The notes below the pieces were generated by a model. That model was given only the letters and a program-made list of their open reading frames with translations, was not told where the DNA came from and did not search any database. Shown in pieces: positions 48,200 to 60,687 of a stretch of 64,000 bases of DNA. The stretch covers positions 549,115,531 to 549,179,530 of the forward strand of contig NC_135497.1 in NCBI RefSeq assembly GCF_052857255.1, read 5' to 3'. Source of the DNA: Amblyomma americanum. Taxonomy: Eukaryota; Arthropoda; Arachnida; Ixodida; Ixodidae. The stretch's first letter is position 1, and every line of letters starts with the position of its first letter. The position numbers and the translations under genes were made by a program.

Positions 48200-50210
48200 G
48201 AGACGGACAGTTCATTTATTTGTCTCTTTCTTCCGCAACGACCTCGATGCTATACGGCAAAGCAGATGGGGTCTTAGACCACGAAGTTGCGCTCTTTTCT
48301 AGCAATTCTGGGCCATGCCACCAAATCTTCCTGTTGCAGAGGCTCTCTGCTTTCGTACCTCTCGTGAAGCTGTCCGCCGTTTTATGGGATCCAGGACAAT
48401 GCCGCCAGCTCTCCGCGGTACTTGCGCTCTGTACTTGTTACTCTGTCTTGAACGAAGGGTTGCCAGTTTTTTGCTGTGCGTCGAATCCAGTAGAGCGTTG
48501 TCATTGATTCAGTCCAAAAGGAAACATTCATTTGGCGATCGATTGCGGCTCACAGGTATGTGGCCATATGTGTTCCGAATACTGCAGCCATAAGCTCCAA
48601 TCTATATAGGCAGCCACAAGGCTTTTAAGGGCACCACGCGTGACTTGGCAAGGACGAGATTTACGCTCACCGTTCCGCTGTCTTCTCCAATCGGAGGTAG
48701 GCGCAGCATAAGTAGGCAGCCACACTTGCGTCGGAGAAAATATGGAGGCGCCAGGAAAGTTGGTCGTTGGGCGCAATGCAACGCGGGAAGCAAAGCTGTC
48801 TCAGACTGGCGAGATCCGAACACCAGCTCGTGCATTCCGCTTCCAGGTCACTCGGTAACTGTTCATCCCACTCGAAGTCTCTCTCCCACATTCTTTGAAA
48901 CAATATCTTTGCTCTGATGACAAATGGAGAAACAAGGCCCAAATGATCGAACACACTGGCCAACGCTTGTAACACCCCTCGATTCGTTTTTTTCTCTGTG
49001 CTTATGGCGTTTAGCCTGCTGGCCAGCGATATTCCCAAGCGGTCACTCGTTAGAGTCCAGTGAAGAGCGAGAACCTTTTTTGTCTCATCTGATGCGCCGC
49101 AGTCTTCGTTGCGCAGGGCTCTTCGCACTGTGGTAGAATTCCATATTCACTTCCGTAGGCGCATTCCAGCATTCCTCACTAACCCAGCTGCCTCCTTCGC
49201 TATCTTTAAGACTTCGTGGTCTGATTTCGCCCGTATAACCAAGTCGTCTACATAGAAGGAGTCCTTCAGGATGCCCGCTGTTTCTTTCAGTGCGCCCTTC
49301 TGCTTATCGAAATGGTTTAGAAGTGTGGCTATGAGAAGGTGGGGGCTCGCCATAGTGCCAAAAGGCATCCTACACATTCTCCATTCTTCTATTCTGGGCA
49401 AAGGTTCCTGGGCAACAGCTGCGCTTCTGCAACAAAGAAATCTCAGCGCATCTCTGTGCTCCGGTCAGACGCCGATTTGTAAAAAGGGCTTCTCTACATC
49501 GGCAACTAGGGCTACTTCGTGCAAGCGCAATCGCAGTAGAATGCGAACCAAGTAACCAATCAGCTTCGGGCCTTTTTACAGGTGGCCATTCAGTGATTCC
49601 TTGCCGGGTGCGTGCGATGAGGCATCGAACATCACGCGCAATATGGTAGTTGTCGACTCACTTCTGAATACTGGCTGATGCGGCATCTAGTAAACGTTGG
49701 TGGTATTTGCTTCCTTGGGAACTCTTTCTGCATACCGAGCTTTTATGCAACTTATAATAGCCGAGTCGTACTGTTCCAAAAGTTCTTTGTTCCGCCCAAC
49801 TCGCCTCGTCAAGCTGTTTTGCCGTTGCACCGCCATGTGTCTGTTGTCACTGAGTTCTTGCGATGAGTCTTTCCATGGCAGTGCGACTTCATAACGCTGA
49901 CCTTTCTTTTCCATTTCTATTTTGTCTAGTGGTCGTGCGTTCGGCGTCTCTGGGAAATCTTTTATGCCAATGGCGTTCAACTACCAGAAGTACTGCAGCG
50001 GCAGTGTGGACTAGGTCAGCCGCCTCTAAACCGATTCGTAATATGCAAACGTCGTTTGCTAGTATGAGGTTGGAGGTCACACTGGACGGCCCCTGGATGG
50101 CCCAACCAAGTCTGGTGTTAATGGCTGCCAACCCTTCATTTTCGTCGCTTTGCTACACTTCCCCAGTTTGGAATTTCCAGAGGTGATCGGCGCCAATAAT
50201 AATCCAATTC
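48200..50210 (-). pseudogene. BEL/Pao pol: reverse transcriptase and RNase H
   Basis: The linker reads RYEVALPWKDSSQELSDNRH (near 49900), then RVGRNKELLEQYDSAIISCI. The RT frame (49147-49401) has WRMCRMPFGTMASPHLLIAT and catalytic FYVDDLVIRAKSDHE. The next frame (48667-49128) has TNRGVLQALASVFDHLGLVS, PFVIRAKILFQRMWERDFEW and LHIFSDASVAAYLCCAYL, the BEL/Pao connection and RNase H start. Further down are SWRHCPGSHKTADSFTRG and IWWHGPELL near 48300. YVDD is intact, but multiple stops and frameshifts prevent translation. The integrase expected next is absent. Confidence 0.9.
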
Positions 50211-50760
50211 CTGGGTCAGATGTGCCGGAATAGAGAAATTTGTCTGTTATTAAAGCTCTTCCAAGTTCAATAATTTGCACAAAACTGTGATCTGCGGGCA
50301 CCTGCCAGACACCCTTGCATATTAATGGCACCTCAATAGCTTCTACTGTAGTTTCTTGGCTGCTACACTGGCTCCGAAGGCGAAGTTCGACGAGGCGGCA
50401 TCTTTGCAAATGCGTGGCAGACTTCCCAAAGGTGTTCAGATGAAAGTCGCTCTGTCCCAACGTCTTCAAATCAAGTGTTTTTGAGATGCCCTCTCGAATG
50501 AACGTGTTCTGGCTTCCACCATCTATTACTCCCCGGATGAAGCCGTATTTAGTGTTCCCCGCAGCAAAGGCGCGAAAAGTCCGCAGAGCTGTCTCGCGAG
50601 TCTCTTTCCTGCTAGCGGCTGCATGCACGTTCGTGTCAGTGACCTCTGTTGGCGGGACGGTTTTGTCTATTGTCCAACTGGGATTGCACATTGAGGTGCC
50701 ATGTCTTCTTTCACAATGCTCGCAACTTATCGTTCTCCTGCAATCTTCAGATTTGTGCCT
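50077..50760 (-). pseudogene. BEL/Pao zinc knuckle and aspartic protease
   Basis: Upstream is a zinc-knuckle stretch (HKSEDCRRTISCEHCERRHG, TSMCNPSW; near 50690-50755). The protease reads TFRAFAAGNTKYGFIRGVID, GGSQNTFIREGISKTL; the active site D-S-G of the family appears as D-G-G. It continues to RALITDKFLYSGTSDPGIGL, LLAPI, typical of BEL/Pao proteases (DUF1758-like). The frame is open for 204 codons. It would have processed the Gag-Pol polyprotein. The altered active-site residue makes activity unlikely. Confidence 0.85.
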
Positions 50761-51955
50761 TCATTCGTGCATCGAAAGCATCTTTTTGCCTTGGCTAACT
50801 AGTCTGTCTTTCTTTGTCAGCGCAGCTATGCAACTCTCAGTGCCGTGCTTGCTGGAATCACAGAACCTGCATTGCTCAGTTTTCTCCGACTGTGAATTGA
50901 GCACAGCGGCACTGGCAGTATGCTGATTCGTACGTTTTGCTGAGCGGTCCTTGTGATACGGCTTCTTCTCTGCCATAAAATGGGATCTTGTTTGCACCAA
51001 TCTCGGTACTCGGTCTCTACTAGCAGGGGCAGTAATATCTTTAACCGGCCGTCGGATATATCTGCTGTGTGCGTAGAGGTGGACTCCTGCGCTGGCGAAG
51101 CGGGAAGGCTATCGGCTAGTGACGATGGACCTGTCTTTGTAGCTTGGCTTGTCAGTCGATGAAACTCTACTACCATGTCTGGCGGCAGCGCTGTTAGTAC
51201 GATGTTGCAAAGCATTGAAGAGTAAGCGTGCGTGGTAACTCCCAGTCCCATGAGTCCGCAAATGTGTGCTTGCACATGGTCTTAAAGCCGGCGGAGTCCC
51301 CTCACATCTCCTGAAGACGAACGAGACGGCAGCATCCTTAACTTGGCAAGGTGTTCGGGCTCTATTTTTTCTTTGTCGCCGAAACGGCGCTGCAGTACCT
51401 GTCCTGCATCGTTATAGCAGGCCTCTGTTGCCTGCAATCATCTTACTGCCGAAGAAGCGGGCCCGGTGAGGAGGCTCTTTGAGTAATAGAACTTCTCCGC
51501 TTTCGACAAGCACCGATTTTCATGCACCGTCTCGTGGAAACATTCCAAGAAAGTGTGCCAATAGACAAACTCTCTGTTGAATAATTCTGGATACAGCTTA
51601 TGGAGCTTTATGCTACTGTGCCTTGGTGTCGGCAGCGACGCTTGCTCGATTCTGCTTTGTGTACTGCAAGCGTTGTCGGTTGCGAAGCTGCTATCTGAGC
51701 CTTGAGTAGACCGATTGTGCTCATGGCCCGGTCGTCGTATTCGATGGCCTCGGTGAATTCGGTCTCGAAAGCTTCCTCCGGCAGATGGTCCTCCAACTCG
51801 TCGTTTAATTTGCGCAGTTCATCGTTGCTTACTTGTAGTCTGTGCAGCAGATTTGTCAGTTGATGAACGTCAGCTGTCGGCAGTACTGCTGTGGCCTCGC
51901 TGATTATCATGGTGTTGTGCGCTCGCCGACTTCTATTGGCTTTGAGCTTTTCCAT
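50761..51955 (-). pseudogene. BEL/Pao Gag
   Basis: Starts at 51955 with MEKLKANRSRRAHNTMIISE, a coiled coil (LHRLQVSNDELRKLNDELED) and ETEFTEAIEYDDRAMSTIGL. In shifted frames it continues EFVYWHTFLECFHETVHENR, KAEKFYYSKSLLTGPASSAV (51450-51600), HLAKLRMLPSRSS and HICGLMGLGVTTHAYSSMLC (51200-51270). It ends in a zinc knuckle, CRFCDSSKHGTESC (near 50860). These are the usual BEL/Pao Gag blocks (DUF1759 region). A stop near 51447 and other breaks occur. The start lies about 90 bp downstream of the primer-binding site. Confidence 0.88.
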
Positions 51956-52026
51956 GTTGTCGTTTCCTAAGCTCAGTCTTTTTTAGTCCCTCGTGATCCG
52001 TTCGGGTTTCACCGCTGTCTTGTCAA

Positions 52027-52043
52027 CCCGAGTTTCGGCACCA
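52027..52043 (-). promoter_or_regulatory. BEL/Pao primer-binding site
   Basis: TGGTGCCGAAACTCGGG on the minus strand, immediately after the 5' LTR end. It begins with TGG, the complement of a tRNA CCA end. I do not assign the tRNA. Confidence 0.8.
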
Positions 52044-52633
52044 TGTAATGTATTGTAGTAGCTTTTTATCAATCTAGCTATAATGCTACTAGTTTGAACT
52101 TTAAAATTTAGGGTTCGAATAATAGCCGATAAATCTCAAGGGGACAAAAACTGAATAACGATCAAAAAAAAACATTGGGTATATTCAAGGCAAATTACAT
52201 ACGTCTTCTTCCGACGACTCCGTGTTTCGCACTGGCCCCGTCCACCAACTCTTTACACCCTCAACGTCCACGAGGCAGTCTTTCTGTCTCCCCCGCACGA
52301 TCACATGGTTTGGCGGTCGCGTCCCCAACCCCACACTTGCGTCGTGGCCGGCATCTGGAGTTCGTTCGGGAAAGAGACCGCTCGTGGGCGTGCAGAGCAG
52401 AAGGGCCATCTGTTGCCGACCGCGCGGCTCTGCGCTATGTCGCTGCCAATTAAGGGCGCCGTGCTGTTGGTGGCCTTTTGTCCGCTCTCTTTCGAGTGCC
52501 GCCGTACGGGTGCTTCCAAAGGTGCCCAGGATTCTGCTGCCGTCTGTTCCTCCTTTGTAGCACTTTCCCTCAGCTTGGCGTTTCTTTCCGGAGAACTGCT
52601 GTTTCTGCTTCTTTGTTTCTTTGTTTCTTTACA
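52044..52633 (-). repeat. BEL/Pao 5' LTR
   Basis: 590 bp with TG...CA ends, adjoining the primer-binding site. It is the partner of 47517-48102. Confidence 0.9.
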
Positions 52634-55600
52634 GATCTCTTAGTCCGAAGTCAGCTCGATTTTTTTAAGCTTCAATCGAGAACCTCTCCTTTCGTCACAG
52701 CAAAACAGCACTGTAAACGCTAAGCTTATCGTTGTTTAGTTTGGCTTGGCGCCTGTTCTCTCCACATTTGTAAATGTTTTCGTATTTCCCCAACTCGTTC
52801 AGAAAAGGCCTCAGGTACTAATCTGCTGGTGATTTTGAGTTCAAGGCATGATCGTAATATAGCCATTGTTTACGCGGAATTCAAGGAGCTTTAATATGAT
52901 TGGTCGAGCCATGCTTGTTTTCTTTTTAGAAGGAAAGGCTCTACTACGCGAGGTACAGCTTCTGATTTGGGGTCGGTTAGTCACTGTGACCTTCAAAGCC
53001 TGGCAAGGACACACTAAGAACTACTCATTCTGCCACAGCCCTGATATACAACGTATGGCGTAGGGGTATATCTAATGACCGACTACCATGAGCAATCATC
53101 AGCGGCCTTGTGACATTTGGTCTTGACCTTTGAGCTTTGCCCGTTGACTTCGTCCTTTGAGCTTGAATTTGATCTTTCTTTTCCTGATATGATTATGTCG
53201 ACGTCAGCGAAGGCGTGTTTTTCTGACGTGATAGTTGTCGCTTGTAAAACCAGCAAACCAAACAAAGTAAAGCCAAGAAAACACAGCACAGCACAACTTT
53301 CGCTCGTTTAACTAGGCTGAAGCCATGCTGAAACCCTGCCTAAATTTTTACCTAATCTATGCGTCTTTCGACCCCACCCACAAAATTAAAGCTGCGCGCC
53401 TTCATGTCGTAGAAGAGTGCATGCATGTAGACCACGCAGGGCTCAGAGGACCACCTTCATCATAGCGAATTTGAAAGTGTGTTATGTATTGTGTTGTGCT
53501 TCATGGCGCATAGGCAACAAAGCCAACATGAGCCAAGCTCGAGGTATAGGAGAAATTTGTGGATAATTTTGCAGAAATTTGAAAAATCATCAGTGGTGCA
53601 AAAGAGAAACTGCAATCAGTACATGCTTGATAAAAGAAGCAAACCATGCCGTACCCCTGCTTGCGGACTATAGCGTTTCCTGCCATTCGCTTCGACCGCC
53701 TCGCTAATTCCGGGCACTCGCTCACCATGTGGCATCCTTCAGCGCGGATTGCGCATGCACTCAGTTGCTCATGCGCACGTGCCCTGAGAGCGACCTTTCG
53801 CGGAATGCGAACACGCAGCTAACCGCAAGCGCAAGAAAATGCCTTCCCCGCAAAAGGGAAAACATCGATACAATTCGGTCACAAAAATGCACGCTATAAA
53901 CTACGTATTGAAATGCACGTATCATGGCTGTTTTTTCTTACAATCAAGTATATGTCCGTGTTTCCACCTCTTGGGAGCGCCTAATTTTGTCTAAATTATA
54001 TTTTGTCTGTCTCTGTCCAGGAATACTATCCAAAAATTGTGCGCCCCGCCGCATGTGTCCCTAACGATCCGGAGAGCTCATATCATTCTCCGAATACAAT
54101 TCAATTTTCTCAATACAGAAGCCAAACTCTATTTGTACCAGCACACTCCCACGTCTCAGTGCTAGACCTGTTCACACGCATGCGCAGATATAGAACACTG
54201 CCTTATATAATGGCGCACGGCCTTGCAGTCACTTGGATATGCTTTCGCCCCACCCGCACGGTGGCTCTCTGGCTTGCCTCCAGGGATGCGACCCTGCAAC
54301 ACGTCCTACGTAATGACCGTTTAATAAAAGTGTTTTCTATTACTGTTATTACTACTATTCTCCGCTGCACAGATGTTCTGAACAAGTGGGTGTTACCTGG
54401 GGCGTTAAAGAAAAACATTATAGAAAACCAGTTGTCTGGCTATTATCTTCCATTTCTTTTTCTTCTATCTGAGCAAAGTATCCAATAATTTGCAATAATA
54501 AAAAAATTACAAATTTTCCGTATTTTAGAAGTTCTTCTTAAGCCACTAAAATATTGTAATTTGGTAAATTGAAAAGCACCGTTCTACTCCAGGTTTTATG
54601 AAACAATTTTTCACATTCATTGGATGATGTGGGCAAAATGAGGCTCGTCACGTGCAAGATGAGAAGTTAGAAACACCGGGGCTTCTCACATTTGGCCAAA
54701 ACTGCACCCACAGCGGTTATCCAAGTGAACATATGCGTTATATTTCAAATGATAGCTGCCTCTACCAACATTAAAATAAGGAAATTTTATAGGAGAGACG
54801 TGTTTGAAGGCAACAATCTTTATTTGGGTGGTTGTTGCGTACTAAACGGTTCCTACATCCAATTCCTTTCAAAGCAAGCGGGCACTATCACACTGCATTT
54901 CGTGGACACATACGGTACAGTGCCTGAAAGCAAGTTTGATGTAGTTACTGCACAGGCTACCTACGGGAGCAAGAATTGAGAGTTTGGCTTCCACGGACAT
55001 TTGTTCCTCAATTGGCCAAATTCTTTGACGCGGCTCCGAAGCATCCATTCGCTGCAGGGAATTCGACACCGTCGCACCGTTTCAAACAAGACCGCTGCCG
55101 GAAGTCAGTTGTTTGGCCTACTGTCCCGGTGCTCTGCAGGCTTCCTTTTTGCCCGACTGTCAATTTTGGGTCAAAAGTTTATTTTGTTCCCGTTAACAAG
55201 GAAATTTATAGCACATTTACTCTTATCGGTGAAAAGAAAGTGGTAATGACTTCTGCCATTGAAAAACGATGACGTCGCCCATCTATACAGATTAGAGTGA
55301 TACGGCTTACATAGAGTTGCGCGAACGTCTGGTATTTTGTTTCAAGTTCTGAAGGAAAACCACTCCTCGCATATCACGAGCCATAAACGCACCGACCGTC
55401 CACCGCTCCGCTTTCATGAGTGTCGTTTTCGAATGTCAGGCAGCGTTTTTTAGCGCGCCAGCACTAAGGCTTCCACTCAGGCGAAACGCCGTTGGCTCTC
55501 AGTTTGTTGTGTGGTCCCCGCATTGTGGCTGGCAGTCCACCTGCTCTCCTGGTTGTGGCCACAGGAATGAGGAGTGTTCCTTTCGCCAGGCGCCCTGACT

Positions 55601-55774
55601 GCAGTAGTTCAGGCGCCTCACGCACCATTTCTGTGTAAACCTTGGGGTGACTCCATTGACAGGGCCCAACCTTGGGGCAGATTCGCATGGACGGGCCGCG
55701 GACGTGGCTTCGGTCAATTTGTTGCGGTAAGTAGCGATTTCAATTGAACTTGTCGCTCGAAGGGGGTTTTATGG
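52634..55774. other. Intergenic DNA without recognised genes
   Basis: Contains a few medium open frames: 54003-54488 plus, 54692-54979 plus (GNNLYLGGCCVLNGSY, KQAGTITLHFVDTYG) continuing in another frame to 55272, and 55464-55688 minus (KVGPCQWSHPKVYTEMVREA). None shows a family motif I know. They could be remnants of exons or unlisted transposons. I do not call them genes. Confidence 0.35.
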
Positions 55775-56006
55775 GTTTATGGGTGTTTAACGTCCCAAAG
55801 CGACTGATGCTATGAGGGACGCCGTAATGAAGGGCTCTGGAAATTTTGACCACCTGAGGTTCTTTAATGTGCACTGACGTTGCACAGTACATGGGCCTCT
55901 AGAATTTCGCCTCCATCGAAATCCGGCTGCCGCAGCAGGGATCTAACCCGCCTCTTTCGGGCCAGCATCCGAGCGCCATAATCACTCAGGCACAGCGGCA
56001 GAGTGC
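55775..56006 (-). repeat. tRNA-derived SINE (family 2), minus strand
   Basis: Plus-strand reading shows TTTAACGTCCCAAAGCGACT, CTATGAGGGACGCCGTAATG, AATTTTGACCACCTGAGGTTC, TGCACTGACGTTGCACAGTA and AATTTCGCCTCCATCGAAAT, then the tRNA-like head (GGGATCTAACCCGCC). It is homologous to 22975-23202 and to the plus-strand fragment at 10526-10772. Confidence 0.85.
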
Positions 56007-56676
<670 letters not shown>

Positions 56677-56779
56677 CAAATGGAAATAAGGAAACCATGG
56701 TGCATAGGGGATATGCACCTCGGTTTCGGTGACTTTTGGCTTCCCTCGTGTATATTGGCGAGCTTTCGAGTTCAAGGGT

Positions 56780-56938
56780 GAAAAGTTACTAGAACATTCT
56801 GGAACAACTTAGAATCAGCTCAGCTGGATGTGATCAATCGAGATAAATCTGGTCGCGTCTTGCATCGCAAAGAAAGCGATAATGTGGCGTGGCGGCAGGT
56901 TTGAAGGCTGAACAAAAACACTGCAAAGATCCGCAGCA
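56780..56938 (-). repeat. Gypsy copy 2 partial 3' LTR
   Basis: The minus strand begins TGCTGCGGATCTTTGCAGTG just after a purine tract (TTTGAGAGGGGTTAA, 56939-56953). It matches copy 1 up to TTCCAGAATGTTCTAGTAAC and then diverges, so the LTR is truncated or replaced to the left of about 56785. Confidence 0.7.
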
Positions 56939-57179
56939 TTAACCCCTCTCAAAGAAGCGTCGACCCGATGCATTGAAACAAATAAGGCGACTAGCAACAA
57001 GTGAAACGGTTCCTGGAAAAATATACACAGAGTGTGGAAACACAGCGTCATTTAGCGCACATATTATGGCTTTAGATGGACGACATTGACAACTTCTGGC
57101 GTGTGCAGCATCGCTGGGATGCACTCATTGCGTCTAGAATGACTTCATAATCCAGGTCACCTACACGACAAAGAACCTT

Positions 57180-58140
57180 GTACTGGCCGTAAAACGGCGT
57201 GAAAGCTTTTCACTCAATGCACGGCGGCGAATGAACGTCCAAACCCCCGACTTGATCTGCTGGGTTGTAATCCGCGTTGCGTCTTCTTAGGTTGTAGCGT
57301 CTGGCGTTGTCCGCTGCTGGTGTTTGATCCGCAATGGAGCAAGTCTTCGAGCTTCTTCTGCACGTTGAAGGTAGGCGAAGACGTCGACGTTCTGTTCTTC
57401 GGTAACGTTTGCCAGCTCGGCGTCTAGCACGGCCGTGCCCTCCCTGCCATGGACGAGCCTGAAAGGCGTCATCTGGGTGGTCTCCTGCACTGCGGTGTTG
57501 TAGGCTAGGACGACGTAAGGCAGGATGACGTCTCAGATCTTATTTTCGGCTTTGTCATACATGGCGAAGATATCACCGATGGTTTTGTTCAGGCGCTCGG
57601 TCAGTCCGTTGGTCTGCGGATGATATGATGTTGTTTTCCGCTGGCTGGAATGGGTGTAACGCAGGATGGCTTGCGTTAGTTCCACCGTGAATGCTGTTCC
57701 TCTTTCTGTGATGAGCACATCGGGGGCGCCATGTCGATGAAGAATCACTCTACGAAAAATTTGTCGACTTCTACTGTTGTTCCGTTAGGTAGGGATATTG
57801 CCTTGTCGTAAGCGGGTTAGGTAGTCGGTCTATATAATGATCCACTTTTTTCCAGACACTGACTTTGAGAAAGGACCAAACAAGTCCATGCCGATCTGCT
57901 GAAAGGGCCCGGAGGAAAGTTCAATGGGGTTCAGAATCCTGCTGGTCGGGTGGGAAGGGTCTTTCGTCGCTGACAATCTCGGCAGGTTTTCATATAATGT
58001 GCGAAACCCAAGACATTCGAGGCCTGTAATATTTATCTTGAATGCGGCGGAGGGTGCGAGAAAACCCGAAATGTCAACCTGTCGGCTCGTCGTGTGAAGC
58101 CTGTTGAACTTATTTGCGGAGACAAGCAGATACAACAAGG
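57180..58140 (-). pseudogene. Gypsy copy 2 integrase
   Basis: Fragments on the minus strand are FSRTLRRIQDKYY (58040), GPFQQIGMDLFGPFSKSVSG (57850-57900), GAPDVLITERGTAFTVELTQ (57650-57730; the second catalytic Asp is Glu here) and YHPQTNGLTERLNKTIGDIF (57560-57620). Then come VQETTQMTPFRLVHGREGTA (57420-57490) and LQRAEEARRLAPLRIKHQQ. Frames change repeatedly and stops are frequent. The D-to-E change in TDRG adds to the evidence that it is dead. Confidence 0.87.
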
Positions 58141-58149
58141 ACTAGGCTG

Positions 58150-59510
58150 TTTCGTTCGCTGCGAAGTTCTTCAGGAGGACATCATTCTGCACATAGAAGG
58201 AAGACGGTCATCGCTTGAATGAGGCGGGAGATGAAGGAATTTTGCCTTCCATGTACTCGATGAGGCGTTTTAGGTAGGGGTACGAGCGTTGCTGCTCTGC
58301 AAAAGAGCTGGGGCTGATGGGTCTCAGGAAGGCGTCCTCATCGTCGTCCGGTGACAGTGCATCTGCAGGGGCTCGTGAGAGGCAATCGGCGTCAGATTGT
58401 TCGCGTCCGGACTTGTAAACGACAGTGACATCAAACTACTGGAGGCGTATACTCCATTCAGCGAGGCGGCCAGAGGGGTCCTTCAAATTGGCAACCGAGC
58501 ACAGCGTGCGTTGGTCTCTTACCACCTAGAACGGCCGTCCGTGCAGGTAGGGGCAAAATTTCGACGTAGCCCAGATGATGGCAAGACACTCCGCCTACTT
58601 TGTCGGGTAGTTAGCCTCGGCCTTGGAAGGGCACCGCTAGCATATAGAATGACTTTCTCCAGCCCGTCGCTTCTATGAACGAGGACGGCGCCTAGGCCCA
58701 GGCTTCTCGCGTCGGTATGAACTTCAGTATCGGCGTTTTCATCAAAATGCGCGAGGATTAGTGGTGACTGTAAACTACGTTGAAGTTCTTTAAAATCTCC
58801 TCCTTACGGCGCTTTCCCATTTAAATGGCGCGTCTGCCTTCATCCCTTGGGTCAGGGGGTCAGCGATGCGCTAAAATGTTTTCACAAATCGTCGGTAATA
58901 TGCGCACCGTCCGGGGAATCTGCGCACTGCTTCCGTATTGGCCGGCGGTGGAAACTGTTCAATAACAGCTGTTTTCTGCAGTGCAGGCCTACTCCCTTCT
59001 TATTAACGACGTGGCCAAGAAACAGCAGCTCTTCATAGGCAAAGTGGCACTACTCTGCTTTCAAGGTTAGTTCATACGACTTGATGGCGTCTAGTACTGC
59101 TCAAAGTCTTTCGAGGTGCTCTTCAAAGTTCGAGGCGAAGAAAAAACCGTCATGTAAATATAGCAGGAAAATTTGCCACTCCAGGCCTGCCAGCACTGTG
59201 TCCATTACTCGCTGAAACGTCAATGGTGCGAAAGAGAGATCAATGGGATCACGTTGAACTCAAAGAGCGCATCTGGAGTGATGAATGCGGTCTCCTCGCG
59301 ATCTCTTTTATCGACCTCAATATGCCAGTCACCACTCTTGAGGTCCATCGCTGAGAAATACTTTGCGTTGCAGAGCCGGCCAGTGTGTCGCCGATGCTGT
59401 AGAGGGGGTAGACGCCTTTCTTTGTTATGTTCTTCAAGCGGCGGTAATGAACGCAGAATCAAAGTGTGTCGTCCTTCTTTCTCTCTTGTACAGCCGGTGC
59501 CGCCCATGGA
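58150..59510 (-). pseudogene. Gypsy copy 2 RT and RNase H
   Basis: RT start: GRLCNAKYFSAMDLKSGDWH, IEVDKRDREETAFITPDALF, EFNVIPL (59220-59420), upstream of which is PPLEEHNKERRLPPLQH. The YLDD box region (59150-59170) is scrambled. RNase H traces are ILAHFDENADTEVHTDARSL, GLGAVLVHRSDGLEKVI (58660-58760). The reading contains many stops and frameshifts. It aligns position by position with copy 1. Confidence 0.85.
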
Positions 59511-60110
59511 AGGTTTGAAGGCTGGATGACGTCGTCACAAGAATTTCTTCCACATTGTCTCGGATGGATTGTTCGCGCGGCGACACACGGTTGGGACTTT
59601 GACGGAGAGGTCGGGCGTGCTGGTCTGTCATAATGCCATGCATGGCAATTGATGTTTGTCGGACCATCGGCGATGACGAAAACCAATCGCTGAAGCTTCG
59701 AAGCAGATTGCGGATCTGTTCTTGTCTCCTCCGGGGCTGGACTGGGTTTATGTCGAAAGTGGGCGAGTTCTCTTGGTCAGTAAATCTTCTGCGTATGGGT
59801 CAGAGCGGGCGAAGGAGTCACCTACGTCGGATACTTCATCGAAGATAGCAAGCGTCGTTCCTCTGTTAATGTGACGGTATTCTTCGCTGAAGTTGGTCAG
59901 CAGTACTTCGCCTAGTCATTGCGGAGGTATGCGATGCCTTTTGGGTTGCTGATTCTTGGGTCTAGAAGCAACTGCATGTTCCCCTCGATGATGGCTTCAG
60001 CGTTAATGGCCTTCGTGGCGCCCATGGTCACGGTAACGCTTTGAAAGGGGTGGGGCGATCATGTATTCCACCAGGACACTCACAGCAATGTGATTTTCTA
60101 GAGTTCTCAT

Positions 60111-60647
60111 CTAAGAGATGGCCCCATCAGTCGAAGGCGTGATCAGCTTGGATCGCAGGTCGACGATCGCCTGATGCTCATTAAAGAAATGCATGCCCAA
60201 GATCACTTTGCGCAAACATTTCCGTAGCACAACGAAGGTCGCAGGATAGGTATGTCCTTTGGCAGTCACTCGCGCTGTGCATCGTTCTGAGGAAATAATC
60301 AGATGGCCCCATGTGGTGTAAATTTGTGGTCTGTCCCAAGCGGTCGTGACTTTCCTCAGCTCCTCAATAAATGTTCCATTCATCACCGAGTAATCGGCTT
60401 TTGTGTCGACTAGAGCTGTAACATTCCGACCTTCGATAGCTACTTCTAAGTCGGACGTCCTGGCTCTTGCGTTGCACCTCGTCCTGGGCGTCGGGTCACG
60501 GCTTCGTTGGGTATGGGAATCGTGGGTAGAACGTGTGGTCGAATCTTTCCTCGGTAGCGGCTTGGTTCTGAAGGCGGTTCGCATTGTGGTCGAGGTTGTA
60601 ATTTTTTGCGGCATCGGCGTGTCGGGGACGGAGTCTTCTTGCAGCAT
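60111..60647 (-). pseudogene. Gypsy copy 2 aspartic protease
   Basis: A 178-codon open frame. It contains DLEVAIEGRNVTALVDTKAD, YSVMNGTFIEELRKVTTAWD, then RCTARVTAKGHTYPATFVVL, RKCLRKVILGMHFFNEHQAI and VDLRSKLI. The family active site D-T/S-G-A reads D-T-K-A, so a catalytic glycine is lost. The downstream VILGMDFL motif reads VILGMHFF. It lies between gag and RT as usual in gypsy elements. Confidence 0.85.
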
Positions 60648-60687
60648 GGTCGTTGAAGCACCTTCGGTATTTCGCTCGGCAAGAAAC

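Larger units (their letters stand above)
47517..52633 (-). mobile_element. BEL/Pao LTR retrotransposon with both LTRs, integrase deleted
   Basis: LTRs at 52044-52633 (5', minus orientation) and 47517-48102 (3') both have TG...CA ends. A primer-binding site (TGGTGCCGAAACTCGGG, minus strand, 52043 downward) follows the 5' LTR. A purine-rich GGGGAGGA precedes the 3' LTR (48103-48115, minus strand). Flanks are GAACT (47512-47516) and GATCT (52634-52638), a possible 5 bp duplication with one change. Gag, protease and RT/RNase H are readable with many stops. No integrase sequence lies between RNase H (ends near 48210) and the 3' LTR. Confidence 0.9.

Noticed and set aside
54692..55272. Possible gene with GTITLHFVDTYG
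   Set aside because: Needs a frame change at about 54976 and shows no family motif or splice evidence I can defend.
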